Origin: Burkholderiales bacterium
GTDB lineage: Bacteria > Pseudomonadota > Gammaproteobacteria > Burkholderiales > Burkholderiaceae_C
Length of the DNA stretch: 39,867 bases
Direction of reading: 5' to 3'
Assembly: GCA_016195825.1 (NCBI GenBank)
Contig: JACPYV010000023.1
Coordinates: forward strand, 1 to 39,867
Below the pieces are notes generated by a model. It made no database searches and was not told the origin of the DNA. It saw nothing but the letters and a program-made list of their open reading frames with translations. Made by a program: the position numbers and the translations under genes. Positions within the stretch are counted from its first letter, which is position 1; the number at the start of each line of letters is the position of its first letter. Positions 1 through 7,078 of this stretch are shown here, piece by piece.

Positions 1-1
1 C

Positions 2-418
2 CGCACCGGCCAGGTTGGCAAGGGCGAGGGGCGCAATTGGCGCCTTGCCGACGAAGCGCCGCAGGTCATCGAGCCGGCGGCACCGGTTTTCGAGGGCCGG
101 GTGGTGGCCTTGATTGGGCCGCAAAACAGCTCGGCCGGCTTCCTGCTCGCGCGCGACCTCCAAGCCGCGGGCGCAGCCACGCTGCTGGGGCAGCCCACTG
201 GCGGAAACCTGCGCGGGCTCAACGGTGGCCAGCTCGCCTGGATCACGCTGCCGGCCTCGGGCGTGGCGGTGGACATCCCGCTGCTGGCCCACTTTGCGCC
301 GGGCCAGCCGCCCGATGCGGGTGTGCAGCCCGACGTGCGAGTGGTGCCGCGCTTTGCCGATGCCGTGGCCGGCGTCGATGCCGAACTGGCCGCCGCGCTG
401 CGTCTGCTGGCCTACTGA
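2..418 (+). CDS. S41-family peptidase, C-terminal fragment
   Basis: The reading frame is open from the window edge to a TGA, so only the last 138 residues of a longer protein are present. The sequence fits the C-terminal half of an S41 (tail-specific/tricorn-like) serine peptidase. A beta strand leads into NSSAG, where the second Ser sits at the position of the S41 nucleophile. This is followed by a helix, then GQPTGG, and a late PDAGVQPDV segment typical of the family. No Lys lies about 25 residues after the Ser, so a Ser-Lys dyad as in CtpA is unlikely and the tricorn-type catalytic set is more probable. Substrate and location cannot be judged because the N-terminus is missing. The stop overlaps the end of the convergent gene on the minus strand. 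Confidence 0.72.
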   Translation, partial: RTGQVGKGEGRNWRLADEAPQVIEPAAPVFEGRVVALIGPQNSSAGFLLARDLQAAGAATLLGQPTGGNLRGLNGGQLAWITLPASGVAVDIPLLAHFAPGQPPDAGVQPDVRVVPRFADAVAGVDAELAAALRLLAY

Positions 419-930
419 GCCTGCAGGCGCGCCTTTTCGCGGGCCATGTAGTTCGCCTGGTCCCGGTCGCGGTCGCGCTGCTGGCGGGCCTCCCGCGTCT
501 CCCAGTCGCCGCAGCTGAAGTAGGACCCACCGAACAGCCAGCCCATGACGCTGGAATCGTCCACCGCGCGGGCGTCGCCGCCGGTGCAGACCATGGCAGC
601 CTTGGAGCTGCTTTCCTCGGCAAGCACCTGCTGGACGAGCATGGAGCGCGACATCAGCACCGACACCGGCATCGCAACGGCCAGCAGCACACCGCCGATG
701 ACGAAGCCCTTGGCCCAGCGCGGCAGCGCTGGACTGGGTGGGGGCGTGAGAGGCCGGGCGGCAGCAGCGGAAGGCGGCCGTTGGAAAGGCACCGTCGCCG
801 TGAAGGTGGTGTCGGCCGCCGTCGCGGTCGACGTTTGCGTCCGGCCGGCCGCCGTGCGCTGACCAGCGCCGCTCAGCAGCCGGGCCTTGCTGGGCTGGGG
901 AGGGGTGGGCGTGGAAGAAGCGGTGGGCAT
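412..930 (-). CDS. Membrane-anchored hypothetical protein
   Basis: A 172-residue protein that I do not recognise. Residues 1-72 are rich in Pro, Ser, Thr and Ala and look disordered. Residues about 74-94 form one clear hydrophobic segment. The remaining 75 residues are polar, with two cysteines (115 and 140) that could form a disulfide if this part is periplasmic, and they end in a charged Arg/Asp/Gln-rich helix. The ATG at 930 was chosen because the frame upstream looks like a shadow of the dbpA side. It is transcribed divergently from dbpA and converges on the peptidase gene, overlapping its stop by a few bases. Function unknown; an envelope role is only an inference from the topology. Confidence 0.6.
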   Translation of the reverse strand: MPTASSTPTPPQPSKARLLSGAGQRTAAGRTQTSTATAADTTFTATVPFQRPPSAAAARPLTPPPSPALPRWAKGFVIGGVLLAVAMPVSVLMSRSMLVQQVLAEESSSKAAMVCTGGDARAVDDSSVMGWLFGGSYFSCGDWETREARQQRDRDRDQANYMAREKARLQAQ

Positions 931-1045
931 AACGTCGTGTGACTGCAACTGGGATGCTAGTAGGGCAGGTCGGCGTGCATCGTGACGAATTGAAAGCCTG
1001 CCATCCCGTTGATCGCCGGCTGTGCGGAATTTCACACCCGACGGG

Positions 1046-1065
1046 GTCGGTGGCCGCCCACCGAC
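1046..1065 (+). promoter_or_regulatory. Hairpin and -10-like box just before dbpA
   Basis: GTCGGTGG (1046-1053) and CCACCGAC (1058-1065) form a perfect 8-bp stem with a 4-nt loop, ending 9 nt before the dbpA ATG. The overlapping GACAAT (1063-1068) lies 6 nt before the A of ATG and resembles a -10 box, which would give a leaderless or nearly leaderless mRNA. No purine-rich ribosome-binding site is visible. Whether the DNA symmetry, an RNA hairpin or neither matters is not known. Confidence 0.35.
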
Positions 1066-1074
1066 AATCGGGCC

Positions 1075-2472
1075 ATGACCGATACCGCTTTCTCCCAACT
1101 GCCGCTGAGCCCCGCCATGCTGGCCAACCTCGACCAGCTCGGCTACGCGCAGATGACCCCTATCCAGGCGGCCAGCCTGCCGCTGGCCCTCGCCGGCAAG
1201 GATGTCATCGGCGAAGCCCGTACCGGCAGCGGCAAGACGGCGGCCTTTGCCATCGCGCTGCTGCACCGGCTGGATGCCGCGCAGTCGCGCGTGCAGGCCT
1301 TGGTGCTGTGCCCGACCCGCGAGCTGGCCGACCAGGTCACACAGGAAATCCGCCGCCTGGCCCGAGCGGCCGACAACATCAAGGTGCTGAGCCTGTGCGG
1401 CGGCAATCCCATGAAGCCGCAAATCGAAAGCCTGTCTTTCGGCGCCCACATCGTCGTGGGCACGCCGGGCCGGCTCATCGATCACTTGGAGCGCGACACG
1501 CTGGATCTCTCCGCGCTGAATACGCTGGTGCTGGACGAGGCCGACCGCATGCTGGACATGGGTTTTCTGGACGACATCAAGGCGATTGCCAAGCGCGCGC
1601 CGGCCAGGCGCCAGACGCTGCTGTTCTCGGCCACCTTCCCCGAGGGCGTCAGCGAGATCGCGCAGAAGTTCATGCGAGAACCGCAGACGGTGAAGATGGC
1701 AGGCGCGTCCAGCGCCGCGGCGTCCACCATCCGCCAGATCGCCTTCGAGGTGACCGAAGACCAGCGCCTGGACGCCGTGCCGCGGCTGCTGCGTGCCTTC
1801 CGGCCGGAATCAACCATCGCCTTTTGCAACACCAAGCAGCAGTGCCGCGACCTGGAAGCCGTGCTGGCCGGCCAGGGCTTCATCGCGCTGGCCCTGCACG
1901 GCGACCTGGAGCAGCGTGACCGCGACCAGGTGTTGATCCAGTTCGCCAACCGCAGCGCGTCAGTGCTGGTCGCCACCGACGTGGCTGCGCGCGGCCTGGA
2001 CATTGCCAACCTGGCCTGCGTCATCAACGTCGACATCAGCGCCGACGTGGAGCAGCACGTGCACCGCATCGGCCGCACCGGCCGCGCCGGCGCCGAAGGT
2101 CTGGCCCTGAGCCTGGCCAGCCTGGACGAGATGGGTCGCATCGGACGCATCGAGCTGCTGCAGGGCGCGGAATTCGTCTGGCAGCCGCTGGACAGCCTGC
2201 AGGACGCACCCGGCGGCCCGCTGCTGCCGGCGATGGACACGCTGCAGATCCTGGGCGGGCGCAAAGAGAAGATTCGCCCCGGCGACATCCTGGGCGCGCT
2301 GACCGGCGAGGCGGGCTTCACGTCGGCGCAGATCGGCAAGATCAACGTGACGGATTTCCACAGCTACGTGGCGGTGGAGCGCGGCATCGCGAAAGAGGCG
2401 GTGCACCGACTTTCCGTGGGCAAGCTCAAGGGCCGCAAGGTCAAGGTCCGCCGCCTGGCGGACTTGGAGTGA
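1075..2472 (+). CDS. dbpA: ATP-dependent RNA helicase DbpA
   Basis: A 465-residue DEAD-box helicase that, in the characterised family, binds hairpin 92 of 23S rRNA and helps late assembly of the large ribosomal subunit. All motifs are visible: a Q motif (YAQMTPIQ), motif I ARTGSGKT (48-55), PTRELADQV, TPGRLIDHL, DEAD (154-157), SAT, VATDVAARGLDI and HRIGRTGRAG. From about residue 394 the protein carries the DbpA RNA-binding domain, with the GRKEKIRPGDILGAL start and a GKLKGRKVKVRRL end, which separates it from RhlE and SrmB. The ATG at 1075 gives the normal N-terminus; the frame continues 22 codons upstream without family similarity. It is flanked by unrelated genes and is probably monocistronic. 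Confidence 0.95.
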   Translation: MTDTAFSQLPLSPAMLANLDQLGYAQMTPIQAASLPLALAGKDVIGEARTGSGKTAAFAIALLHRLDAAQSRVQALVLCPTRELADQVTQEIRRLARAADNIKVLSLCGGNPMKPQIESLSFGAHIVVGTPGRLIDHLERDTLDLSALNTLVLDEADRMLDMGFLDDIKAIAKRAPARRQTLLFSATFPEGVSEIAQKFMREPQTVKMAGASSAAASTIRQIAFEVTEDQRLDAVPRLLRAFRPESTIAFCNTKQQCRDLEAVLAGQGFIALALHGDLEQRDRDQVLIQFANRSASVLVATDVAARGLDIANLACVINVDISADVEQHVHRIGRTGRAGAEGLALSLASLDEMGRIGRIELLQGAEFVWQPLDSLQDAPGGPLLPAMDTLQILGGRKEKIRPGDILGALTGEAGFTSAQIGKINVTDFHSYVAVERGIAKEAVHRLSVGKLKGRKVKVRRLADLE

Positions 2473-2494
2473 GCTGCGCGGTTTGTCACACCCG

Positions 2495-2508
2495 CCCGCG
2501 TTCGCGGG
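2495..2508 (+). terminator. Possible dbpA terminator hairpin
   Basis: CCCGCG and CGCGGG flank a central TT 23 nt after the dbpA stop, forming a short GC-rich hairpin with a realistic stem of 4-5 bp. No T tract follows, so it is a weak candidate. The rest of 2473-2588 holds no gene that I can see. Confidence 0.22.
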
Positions 2509-2588
2509 AGCTCATGCCGCCGGGTGCGACCTATTCACGCGTAAGGCCGGTGTGAGGCGCCTAGTCTGGAAGCAAGACGAGGTGCCCC

Positions 2589-2813
2589 ATGAACTCACGC
2601 CCCATGCCCTTGATGAGTGACGACTACGAACTGCGGTTCGAATCCCTGTTCCAGACCGGCCGTGCGCTCGCCTTTCCCTGCGATGCGCAGGGCGGCGTGC
2701 GTCTGGACTCGCTGAGCGACAGGGCGCGCCAGAACTACCTGTTTGCCCGCGCGGTGGTCGGGCGGGAATTCGCCACGCCCATCGTGTTGCGATGCGGTGG
2801 GGCGCGGGGGTGA
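2589..2813 (+). CDS. Small conserved hypothetical protein
   Basis: A 74-residue soluble protein. A GAGG ribosome-binding site (2579-2582) lies 6 nt before the ATG. The central segment, with DYELRFE, ALAFPCD, LDSLSDRARQNYLFARAVVGREF, resembles a short conserved protein I associate with Burkholderiales genomes, but I know of no function for it. It contains no membrane segment, signal peptide or recognisable domain, and two cysteines. The last ten residues, rich in Gly and Arg, may diverge from relatives. An alternative start is the internal Met 9. The gene converges on the next minus-strand gene with 16 nt between stops. Confidence 0.6.
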   Translation: MNSRPMPLMSDDYELRFESLFQTGRALAFPCDAQGGVRLDSLSDRARQNYLFARAVVGREFATPIVLRCGGARG

Positions 2814-2829
2814 TCCAGCGAACCCTGGT

Positions 2830-3291
2830 TCATTTCCACCAGTGGTATTCAGGCTTCAGGAACTGACTGCAGAGTCGTTCGAAGTCAGCGTTGCGATGAA
2901 AGTCAGGCCGGAATTTTTCAGCTACATCCGCCTCGACGTTGCCCATCACGAAGTACATGGTCGTCGCCGTCGGTTCGAACTTGGCGTCTAGGCCTTCGGC
3001 GAAGGCCCATCCGGCGAAGCCTTGCTTGCTGGCGAAGTGGCTGATGACACAGAAGCGCCAAAAGTTGGCGGCCTGAGGGCTCACGGCGCCACCGGGCGCG
3101 ACGGGGCGTTCGAATCTCTCGTCGAATCTCAACAGCCCCTTCGCTTCTTCACGTATCTCGCCGCTCTCATATGGAAACGGGAAGCGTGGGTTGCCCCATT
3201 CGCTGGACCGCCAAGCAGCCTTCGGCTCAGCGACTGCGGACAGAGATGACGCCGCGAGCGCGAACGCCACAAACCACTTCAGCGGATGCAT
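2830..3291 (-). CDS. Secreted hypothetical protein
   Basis: A 153-residue protein with a clear signal peptide: a short positive start, a hydrophobic core FVAFALAASSLSAVA and a probable cut after AVA near residue 21. The mature part (about 132 residues) is rich in Phe and Trp, has two Cys that may pair in the periplasm, and shows no domain I can name. It starts 16 nt after the glnS stop on the same strand, so it may be read from the glnS transcript. Function unknown. Confidence 0.55.
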   Translation of the reverse strand: MHPLKWFVAFALAASSLSAVAEPKAAWRSSEWGNPRFPFPYESGEIREEAKGLLRFDERFERPVAPGGAVSPQAANFWRFCVISHFASKQGFAGWAFAEGLDAKFEPTATTMYFVMGNVEADVAEKFRPDFHRNADFERLCSQFLKPEYHWWK

Positions 3292-3307
3292 ATGAATGCC
3301 CCGTCGC

Positions 3308-5074
3308 TCACTTAGAGAAGCTGTCCTTCAACCCAGTGATCTTGTTGAACACCGGCTTGTCGGCCCGGTGATCCACCCGGTCCGTGACGAAATAGCCGTG
3401 GCGCTCAAACTGCCAGCGCTGGTCGGCTGACGCGCCCGCCAGCGAAGGCTCGACGAAACCCTGCACCACTCGCAGCGAGTTCGGGTTGACGAACTCCAGG
3501 AAGTCGCGGCCGCCGGCATCAGGCTGGGCTTCAGCGAACAGGCGCTCATACAAGCGCACCTCCGCTGCGACGGCCTCGTGTGCACCCACCCAGCCGATCG
3601 TGCCCTTGACCTTGACCGCGTCCGCGCCCGGCGTGCCGCTCTTGGTGTCAGGGATGACGGTTGCCAGCACGGCAGTGACCTTGCCGTCGGCGTCTTTCTC
3701 CGCACCGGTGCACTCGACGATGTAGCCGGCCTTCAGGCGCACCTTGTTGCCGGGGAACAGCCGGAAGTAGCCCTTCGGCGGCGTCTCGACGAAGTCCTCC
3801 GCTTCGATCCACAGCTCGGGGCCGAGCGAGAACTTGCGCAGGCCCAACTCCGGTTTGTGCGGGTGGGCGGCGGTCTCGCAGGGCTCGCGGTGGTCGGCGC
3901 TGCCGAAGACCTCGGCGTAGTTCGTCAGCTTGAGCTTCAGCGGCTGCAGCACGGCGAAGGCGCGGGGCGCCTGCGGCTCCAGGTCAGCGCGCAGGGCCTG
4001 GTCCAGCACGGTGTCGTCGATCCAGGCGTTCTGCTTGCTGGCGCCGGTGGCCTCCACCATCGCGCGGATGCTTTCGGGCGTGAAGCCGCGGCGGCGCAGG
4101 CCCACCAGTGTCGGCATGCGCGGGTCGTCCCAGCCGCTGACGTGCTTTTCCTCGACCAGTTGGCGCAGCTTGCGCTTGCTGGTGACGACGTAGTTCAGGT
4201 TCAGGCGGCCGAACTCGATCTGCTGCGGCAGCGGACGGGCCAGCAGGCCGAGGTCCGCCAGGTGCTCCAGCAGCCAGTCGTAGAACGGGCGCTGGTCCTC
4301 GAACTCCAGCGTGCAGATGCTGTGCGTAATGCGCTCCAGCGCGTCCTCGATGGGGTGGGCATAGGTGTACATCGGGTAGATGCACCATTTGTCGCCGGTG
4401 GCGTGGTGTTCCGCATGCTTGATGCGGTAAAGCGTCGGGTCGCGCAGGTTGATGTTGGGCGAGGCCATGTCGATCCGGGCGCGCAGCACCATCGCGCCGT
4501 CCGGATGCTTGCCGTCACGCATCTCACGAAAGCGAGCCAGGTTCTCCTCCGGTGTGCGGCTGCGGAACGGGCTGTCCACGCCCGGCCTGCCGAAGTCGCC
4601 GCGGTTGGCGCGCATGTCCTCGGCGCTCTGCTCGTCCACGTAGGCGTGGCCGGCCTCGATCAGCGCCTCGGCCGCCCGGTACATGAAGTCGAAGTAGCTG
4701 CTGGCCTCGAACAGGTTGTCGCCCCAGGACCAGCCCAGCCACTGCACCATCTCCTTGATCGCGTTGACGTACTCCAGCTCTTCCTTCTCAGGGTTGGTGT
4801 CGTCGAAGCGCAGGTGGCAGGCGCCGCCGAAGTCGCGCGCAAGGCCGAAGTTCAGGCAGATGCTCTTGGCATGGCCGATGTGCAGATAGCCGTTGGGCTC
4901 GGGCGGGAAGCGGGTGCGGATGCGTGCTTCGTCCAGGGGGCCGGCGGCATGGTGGGCGGCGTCGCCCGGGCTGCCCGCGAAATGCCGGCCGGCGTAGGTG
5001 CCGGTCTCGAGGTCATGCTCGATCCTCTGGCGCAGGAAGTTCGACGGGGCGGGCGCGGCGGTGTTTTGGCTCAT
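3308..5074 (-). CDS. glnS: Glutaminyl-tRNA synthetase
   Basis: A 588-residue class I synthetase that charges tRNA-Gln with glutamine in the cytoplasm. The first signature is PPEPNGYLHIGHAKS (HIGH at 65-68). The KMSKS-type loop appears as VTSKRKL near residue 295. The anticodon-binding beta-barrels fill the C-terminal third, with the family segments LRKFSLGPELWIEAEDF and GYFRLFPGNKVRLK. Compared with the E. coli enzyme there are about 25 extra residues rich in His, Ala and Gly between the first helix and the catalytic core. The ATG at 5074 gives the normal FLRQRIEHDLETG start; the longer open frame upstream overlaps another gene and is a shadow. A hairpin lies in the leader. Confidence 0.97.
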   Translation of the reverse strand: MSQNTAAPAPSNFLRQRIEHDLETGTYAGRHFAGSPGDAAHHAAGPLDEARIRTRFPPEPNGYLHIGHAKSICLNFGLARDFGGACHLRFDDTNPEKEELEYVNAIKEMVQWLGWSWGDNLFEASSYFDFMYRAAEALIEAGHAYVDEQSAEDMRANRGDFGRPGVDSPFRSRTPEENLARFREMRDGKHPDGAMVLRARIDMASPNINLRDPTLYRIKHAEHHATGDKWCIYPMYTYAHPIEDALERITHSICTLEFEDQRPFYDWLLEHLADLGLLARPLPQQIEFGRLNLNYVVTSKRKLRQLVEEKHVSGWDDPRMPTLVGLRRRGFTPESIRAMVEATGASKQNAWIDDTVLDQALRADLEPQAPRAFAVLQPLKLKLTNYAEVFGSADHREPCETAAHPHKPELGLRKFSLGPELWIEAEDFVETPPKGYFRLFPGNKVRLKAGYIVECTGAEKDADGKVTAVLATVIPDTKSGTPGADAVKVKGTIGWVGAHEAVAAEVRLYERLFAEAQPDAGGRDFLEFVNPNSLRVVQGFVEPSLAGASADQRWQFERHGYFVTDRVDHRADKPVFNKITGLKDSFSK

Positions 5075-5095
5075 CGGGGGCTTTGAAAACGGGAA

Positions 5096-5127
5096 CGGGC
5101 CGCCTGTCTTCGTTGCAAGGCGGCCCG
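5096..5127 (-). promoter_or_regulatory. glnS leader hairpin
   Basis: CGGGCCGCC (5096-5104) and GGCGGCCCG (5119-5127) are a perfect 9-bp inverted repeat with a 14-nt loop, ending 22 nt before the glnS ATG. On the minus strand, TAAAAT (5146-5151) is a good -10 candidate, overlapping the end of the upstream gene, and would start a leader that contains this hairpin. The hairpin could also end transcripts from the upstream gene, although the following sequence has only a TTTT and no long T run. Confidence 0.42.
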
Positions 5128-5148
5128 GCAGTATCTGTGCTCGCGATT

Positions 5149-5970
5149 TTACGGAGTGGCGCGCTCCATCCGCAGCGGCAGGCGCACATGGGCCAGCGCG
5201 ATGCTGATCCAGACCGCCACACTGAAGTACAGCGTCATCCACACCACTTCGCTGCGCCAGCGTGCCCAGTCGTGCGACACGTGCCAGCGGCTGGCGGCGT
5301 CGGCCACGCCGGCGGCCAGCGTGGGGTAGGGACGGCCGGCGGCTTCGTCGGCAAGCCAGCGAGCCCAGTACATGGGCACGTCGACCGTGAACATGTAGGC
5401 CGCGTACAGCGAGCCTGCCACCACGGCCAGGCCCAGCCAGCGCCGCCCGCGCGCCGAAGCCCGCGGCCACAGGCTGAGCATGGCCAGCACGCTGAGCACG
5501 GCCACGGTGCCCCACAGCGTCTCCTCGACGACGTGGCCCAGGTTGCGCGTGGTCAGCACGGCATGCCAGGAATGCAGCTCGGCCACGGCGATCAACGGCA
5601 GCACCGCGCGAGACACCCAGAGGCTGGGTCCGTGCCCACTGGCCAGTGCAGCGCCGCGCAGCAGCAGCGCCCATTGCGCGGCAAAGCTCAGCTCGGCCAG
5701 CGTGGCCACCGTGCGGCCCACGAGCACGCTGGACGCCCAGGAGTCCACCATGACGACGCGTGGCACGTCGAACACCGGTAGCAGGCAACGGTAGCCGCAG
5801 CCCAGCACGTACAGCGCGGACAGCATCAGCTGCAAGCGCTGGTGGGGCCAGGTTGTGCCGTCGGGCCGGTTGCGGTGCAGCCAGGCGGTGGACAGCGTCC
5901 ACGCGACCAGGTTCAGCCCGGCAATGCCGCACAGCAGGTGCCACCAGTCCAGCGTGGTCGTGTCGGACAT
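5149..5970 (-). CDS. Multi-pass inner-membrane protein, unknown function
   Basis: A 273-residue hydrophobic protein with about seven predicted membrane segments, starting near residues 10-30, 47-67, 82-108, 118-138, 150-170, 178-205 and 245-265. Several Trp, His, Glu and Asp residues lie in or beside the segments (DWWHLL, AELHSWHAVL, FTVDVPMYWARW), which might hint at a cofactor or ion site, but I do not recognise the family. The start is supported by GAGGAGA 8 nt upstream. It follows the small ribbon-helix-helix-like gene by 10 nt, so the two are probably co-transcribed. The glnS promoter candidate overlaps its last codons. Confidence 0.6.
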   Translation of the reverse strand: MSDTTTLDWWHLLCGIAGLNLVAWTLSTAWLHRNRPDGTTWPHQRLQLMLSALYVLGCGYRCLLPVFDVPRVVMVDSWASSVLVGRTVATLAELSFAAQWALLLRGAALASGHGPSLWVSRAVLPLIAVAELHSWHAVLTTRNLGHVVEETLWGTVAVLSVLAMLSLWPRASARGRRWLGLAVVAGSLYAAYMFTVDVPMYWARWLADEAAGRPYPTLAAGVADAASRWHVSHDWARWRSEVVWMTLYFSVAVWISIALAHVRLPLRMERATP

Positions 5971-5980
5971 GGCGATCTCC

Positions 5981-6235
5981 TCAGGTGGGCTTGCGCGGCC
6001 GGCCGGTCTTGACCGGCTGCAGCCGGTCCAGGGCCGCCGCCAGCGCGGTGGCGTCCAGCGCGGCCAGGGCCTGCAGGCCGGCGCGCAGCAACTCGCTCTT
6101 CTTGGCCTCGCGGTGCGCGGAGTGCAAGCGGTGCTTGAGCTCGGCGATCAAGGCGTAGTCGGCTTCGGGCATGGTGAAGCCATCACGCACGAGCTTGATG
6201 CGCTCTTCGGGGGCTGGTTTGCGGGCGTGGGCCAT
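5981..6235 (-). CDS. Small ribbon-helix-helix-like protein, possible regulator
   Basis: An 84-residue basic protein. The order of features fits a small ribbon-helix-helix-like DNA-binding protein: a short strand (IKLVRDGFTMP), then DYALIAELKHRL, then KKSELLRAGLQALAAL as a second helix. The FTMPEADYALI and KKSELLRAGL segments match small Burkholderiales proteins I have seen annotated only as hypothetical. The C-terminal TGRPRKP is AT-hook-like. A perfect palindrome with a -10-like core lies about 17-38 nt before the ATG, suggesting self-repression, which is inference. The membrane-protein gene follows after 10 nt. Confidence 0.6.
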   Translation of the reverse strand: MAHARKPAPEERIKLVRDGFTMPEADYALIAELKHRLHSAHREAKKSELLRAGLQALAALDATALAAALDRLQPVKTGRPRKPT

Positions 6236-6251
6236 GGGCGCTTAAAACGAT

Positions 6252-6273
6252 GAAAACCGTTTATACGGTTTTC
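6252..6273 (-). promoter_or_regulatory. Perfect palindrome, candidate operator and promoter
   Basis: GAAAACCGT and ACGGTTTTC form a 9-bp perfect inverted repeat around TTAT. On the minus strand its centre reads TATAAA, a plausible -10 box for the gene starting at 6235. The AT-rich sequence stands out sharply from its surroundings. It also lies 23 nt beyond the stop of the LytTR gene, so it could act as a weak terminator for that operon, but no proper T run follows. Confidence 0.45.
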
Positions 6274-6295
6274 GTGTCCAGCGCGCTACCTCGGA

Positions 6296-7078
6296 CTACA
6301 GGGCTTTGAAACGAATCGCGTGCACGCGGCTGACGGTCAGCTTCTCGGGCCGCTCGCGCAATTCCAGCAGCACCGTGCCGTTTTCCTGGCGATGCGCGCG
6401 CGCCACCGCATCGATGTGGACCACCGTCGAGCGGTGCACCTGCCAGAAGCGTTCGGGGTCCAGCTGCGGCAGCAGCTCGCGCAGCGACACGCGCACCCAG
6501 TAGTCCCGCTCGGCGGTCACGGCGCGCACGTATTTGTCGGCAGCCTCCAGATAGACGATGCGCTCCAGCGGCACCAGCTCGATCGCGTCGCCGACGGCGG
6601 CCTGCAGGTGGCGCAGCCGCGGCGTGCTGGCGCTGGCCTGGGCCAGCAGCTGGCGCAGCGCTGACAGCGTCGCGTCCTCGGCTGGCGCCGGCTGGGCCAG
6701 GCGCGCCTGCAGCCGCGCCACGCTCTGCGCCAGGCGTTCCGGCGTGACGGGCTTGAGCAGGTAGTCCGCGGCCGCAGCCTCGAAGGCCTGCAGCGCGTAC
6801 TGGTCGTAGGCCGTCACGAAGACGAACAGGGGCAGGGCGCCCGCGTCGTCGGGCCAATCCTCGGTGATGGCCTGGGCGGCCTCCAGCCCGGTCATGCCGG
6901 GCATGCGAATGTCCAGGAAGCAGATTTTCGGTCGGTGCTGCAACGCCAGCTCGACGGCGGCGGTACCGCTGCCGGCCCGCGCCACGATGCGCAGGTCCGG
7001 CCACGCAATGGCCAGCTCGGCGTGCAGGTTCTCGGCGAGCAGGGGCTCGTCTTCGGCGATCAGTGCGGTGAGGGTCAT
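6296..7078 (-). CDS. LytTR-family response regulator (AlgR/LytR type)
   Basis: A 260-residue regulator. The receiver domain (about 1-125) has the acidic pair ED at 9-10, the phospho-acceptor Asp 56 in CFLDIRMPG, Thr 89 in FVTAYD and Lys 109 in YLLKP. The LytTR DNA-binding domain occupies about 150-257, with IVYLEAADKYVRA, LRELLPQLDPERFWQVHRSTVV and a short C-terminal strand. Proteins of this type are phosphorylated by LytS/AlgZ-type kinases and bind direct repeats upstream of targets. Its ATG overlaps the TGA of the kinase gene (ATGA), so translation is probably coupled. Target genes cannot be inferred from the window. Confidence 0.92.
   Translation of the reverse strand: MTLTALIAEDEPLLAENLHAELAIAWPDLRIVARAGSGTAAVELALQHRPKICFLDIRMPGMTGLEAAQAITEDWPDDAGALPLFVFVTAYDQYALQAFEAAAADYLLKPVTPERLAQSVARLQARLAQPAPAEDATLSALRQLLAQASASTPRLRHLQAAVGDAIELVPLERIVYLEAADKYVRAVTAERDYWVRVSLRELLPQLDPERFWQVHRSTVVHIDAVARAHRQENGTVLLELRERPEKLTVSRVHAIRFKAL

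Noticed and set aside
3578..5086. A 502-codon plus-strand open frame opposite glnS
   Set aside because: glnS on the other strand is certain, and the antisense translation has no recognisable domain.
6252..6273. Calling the palindrome only the terminator of the LytTR operon
   Set aside because: It lacks a following T run and lies at promoter distance from the next gene, so an operator is at least as likely.
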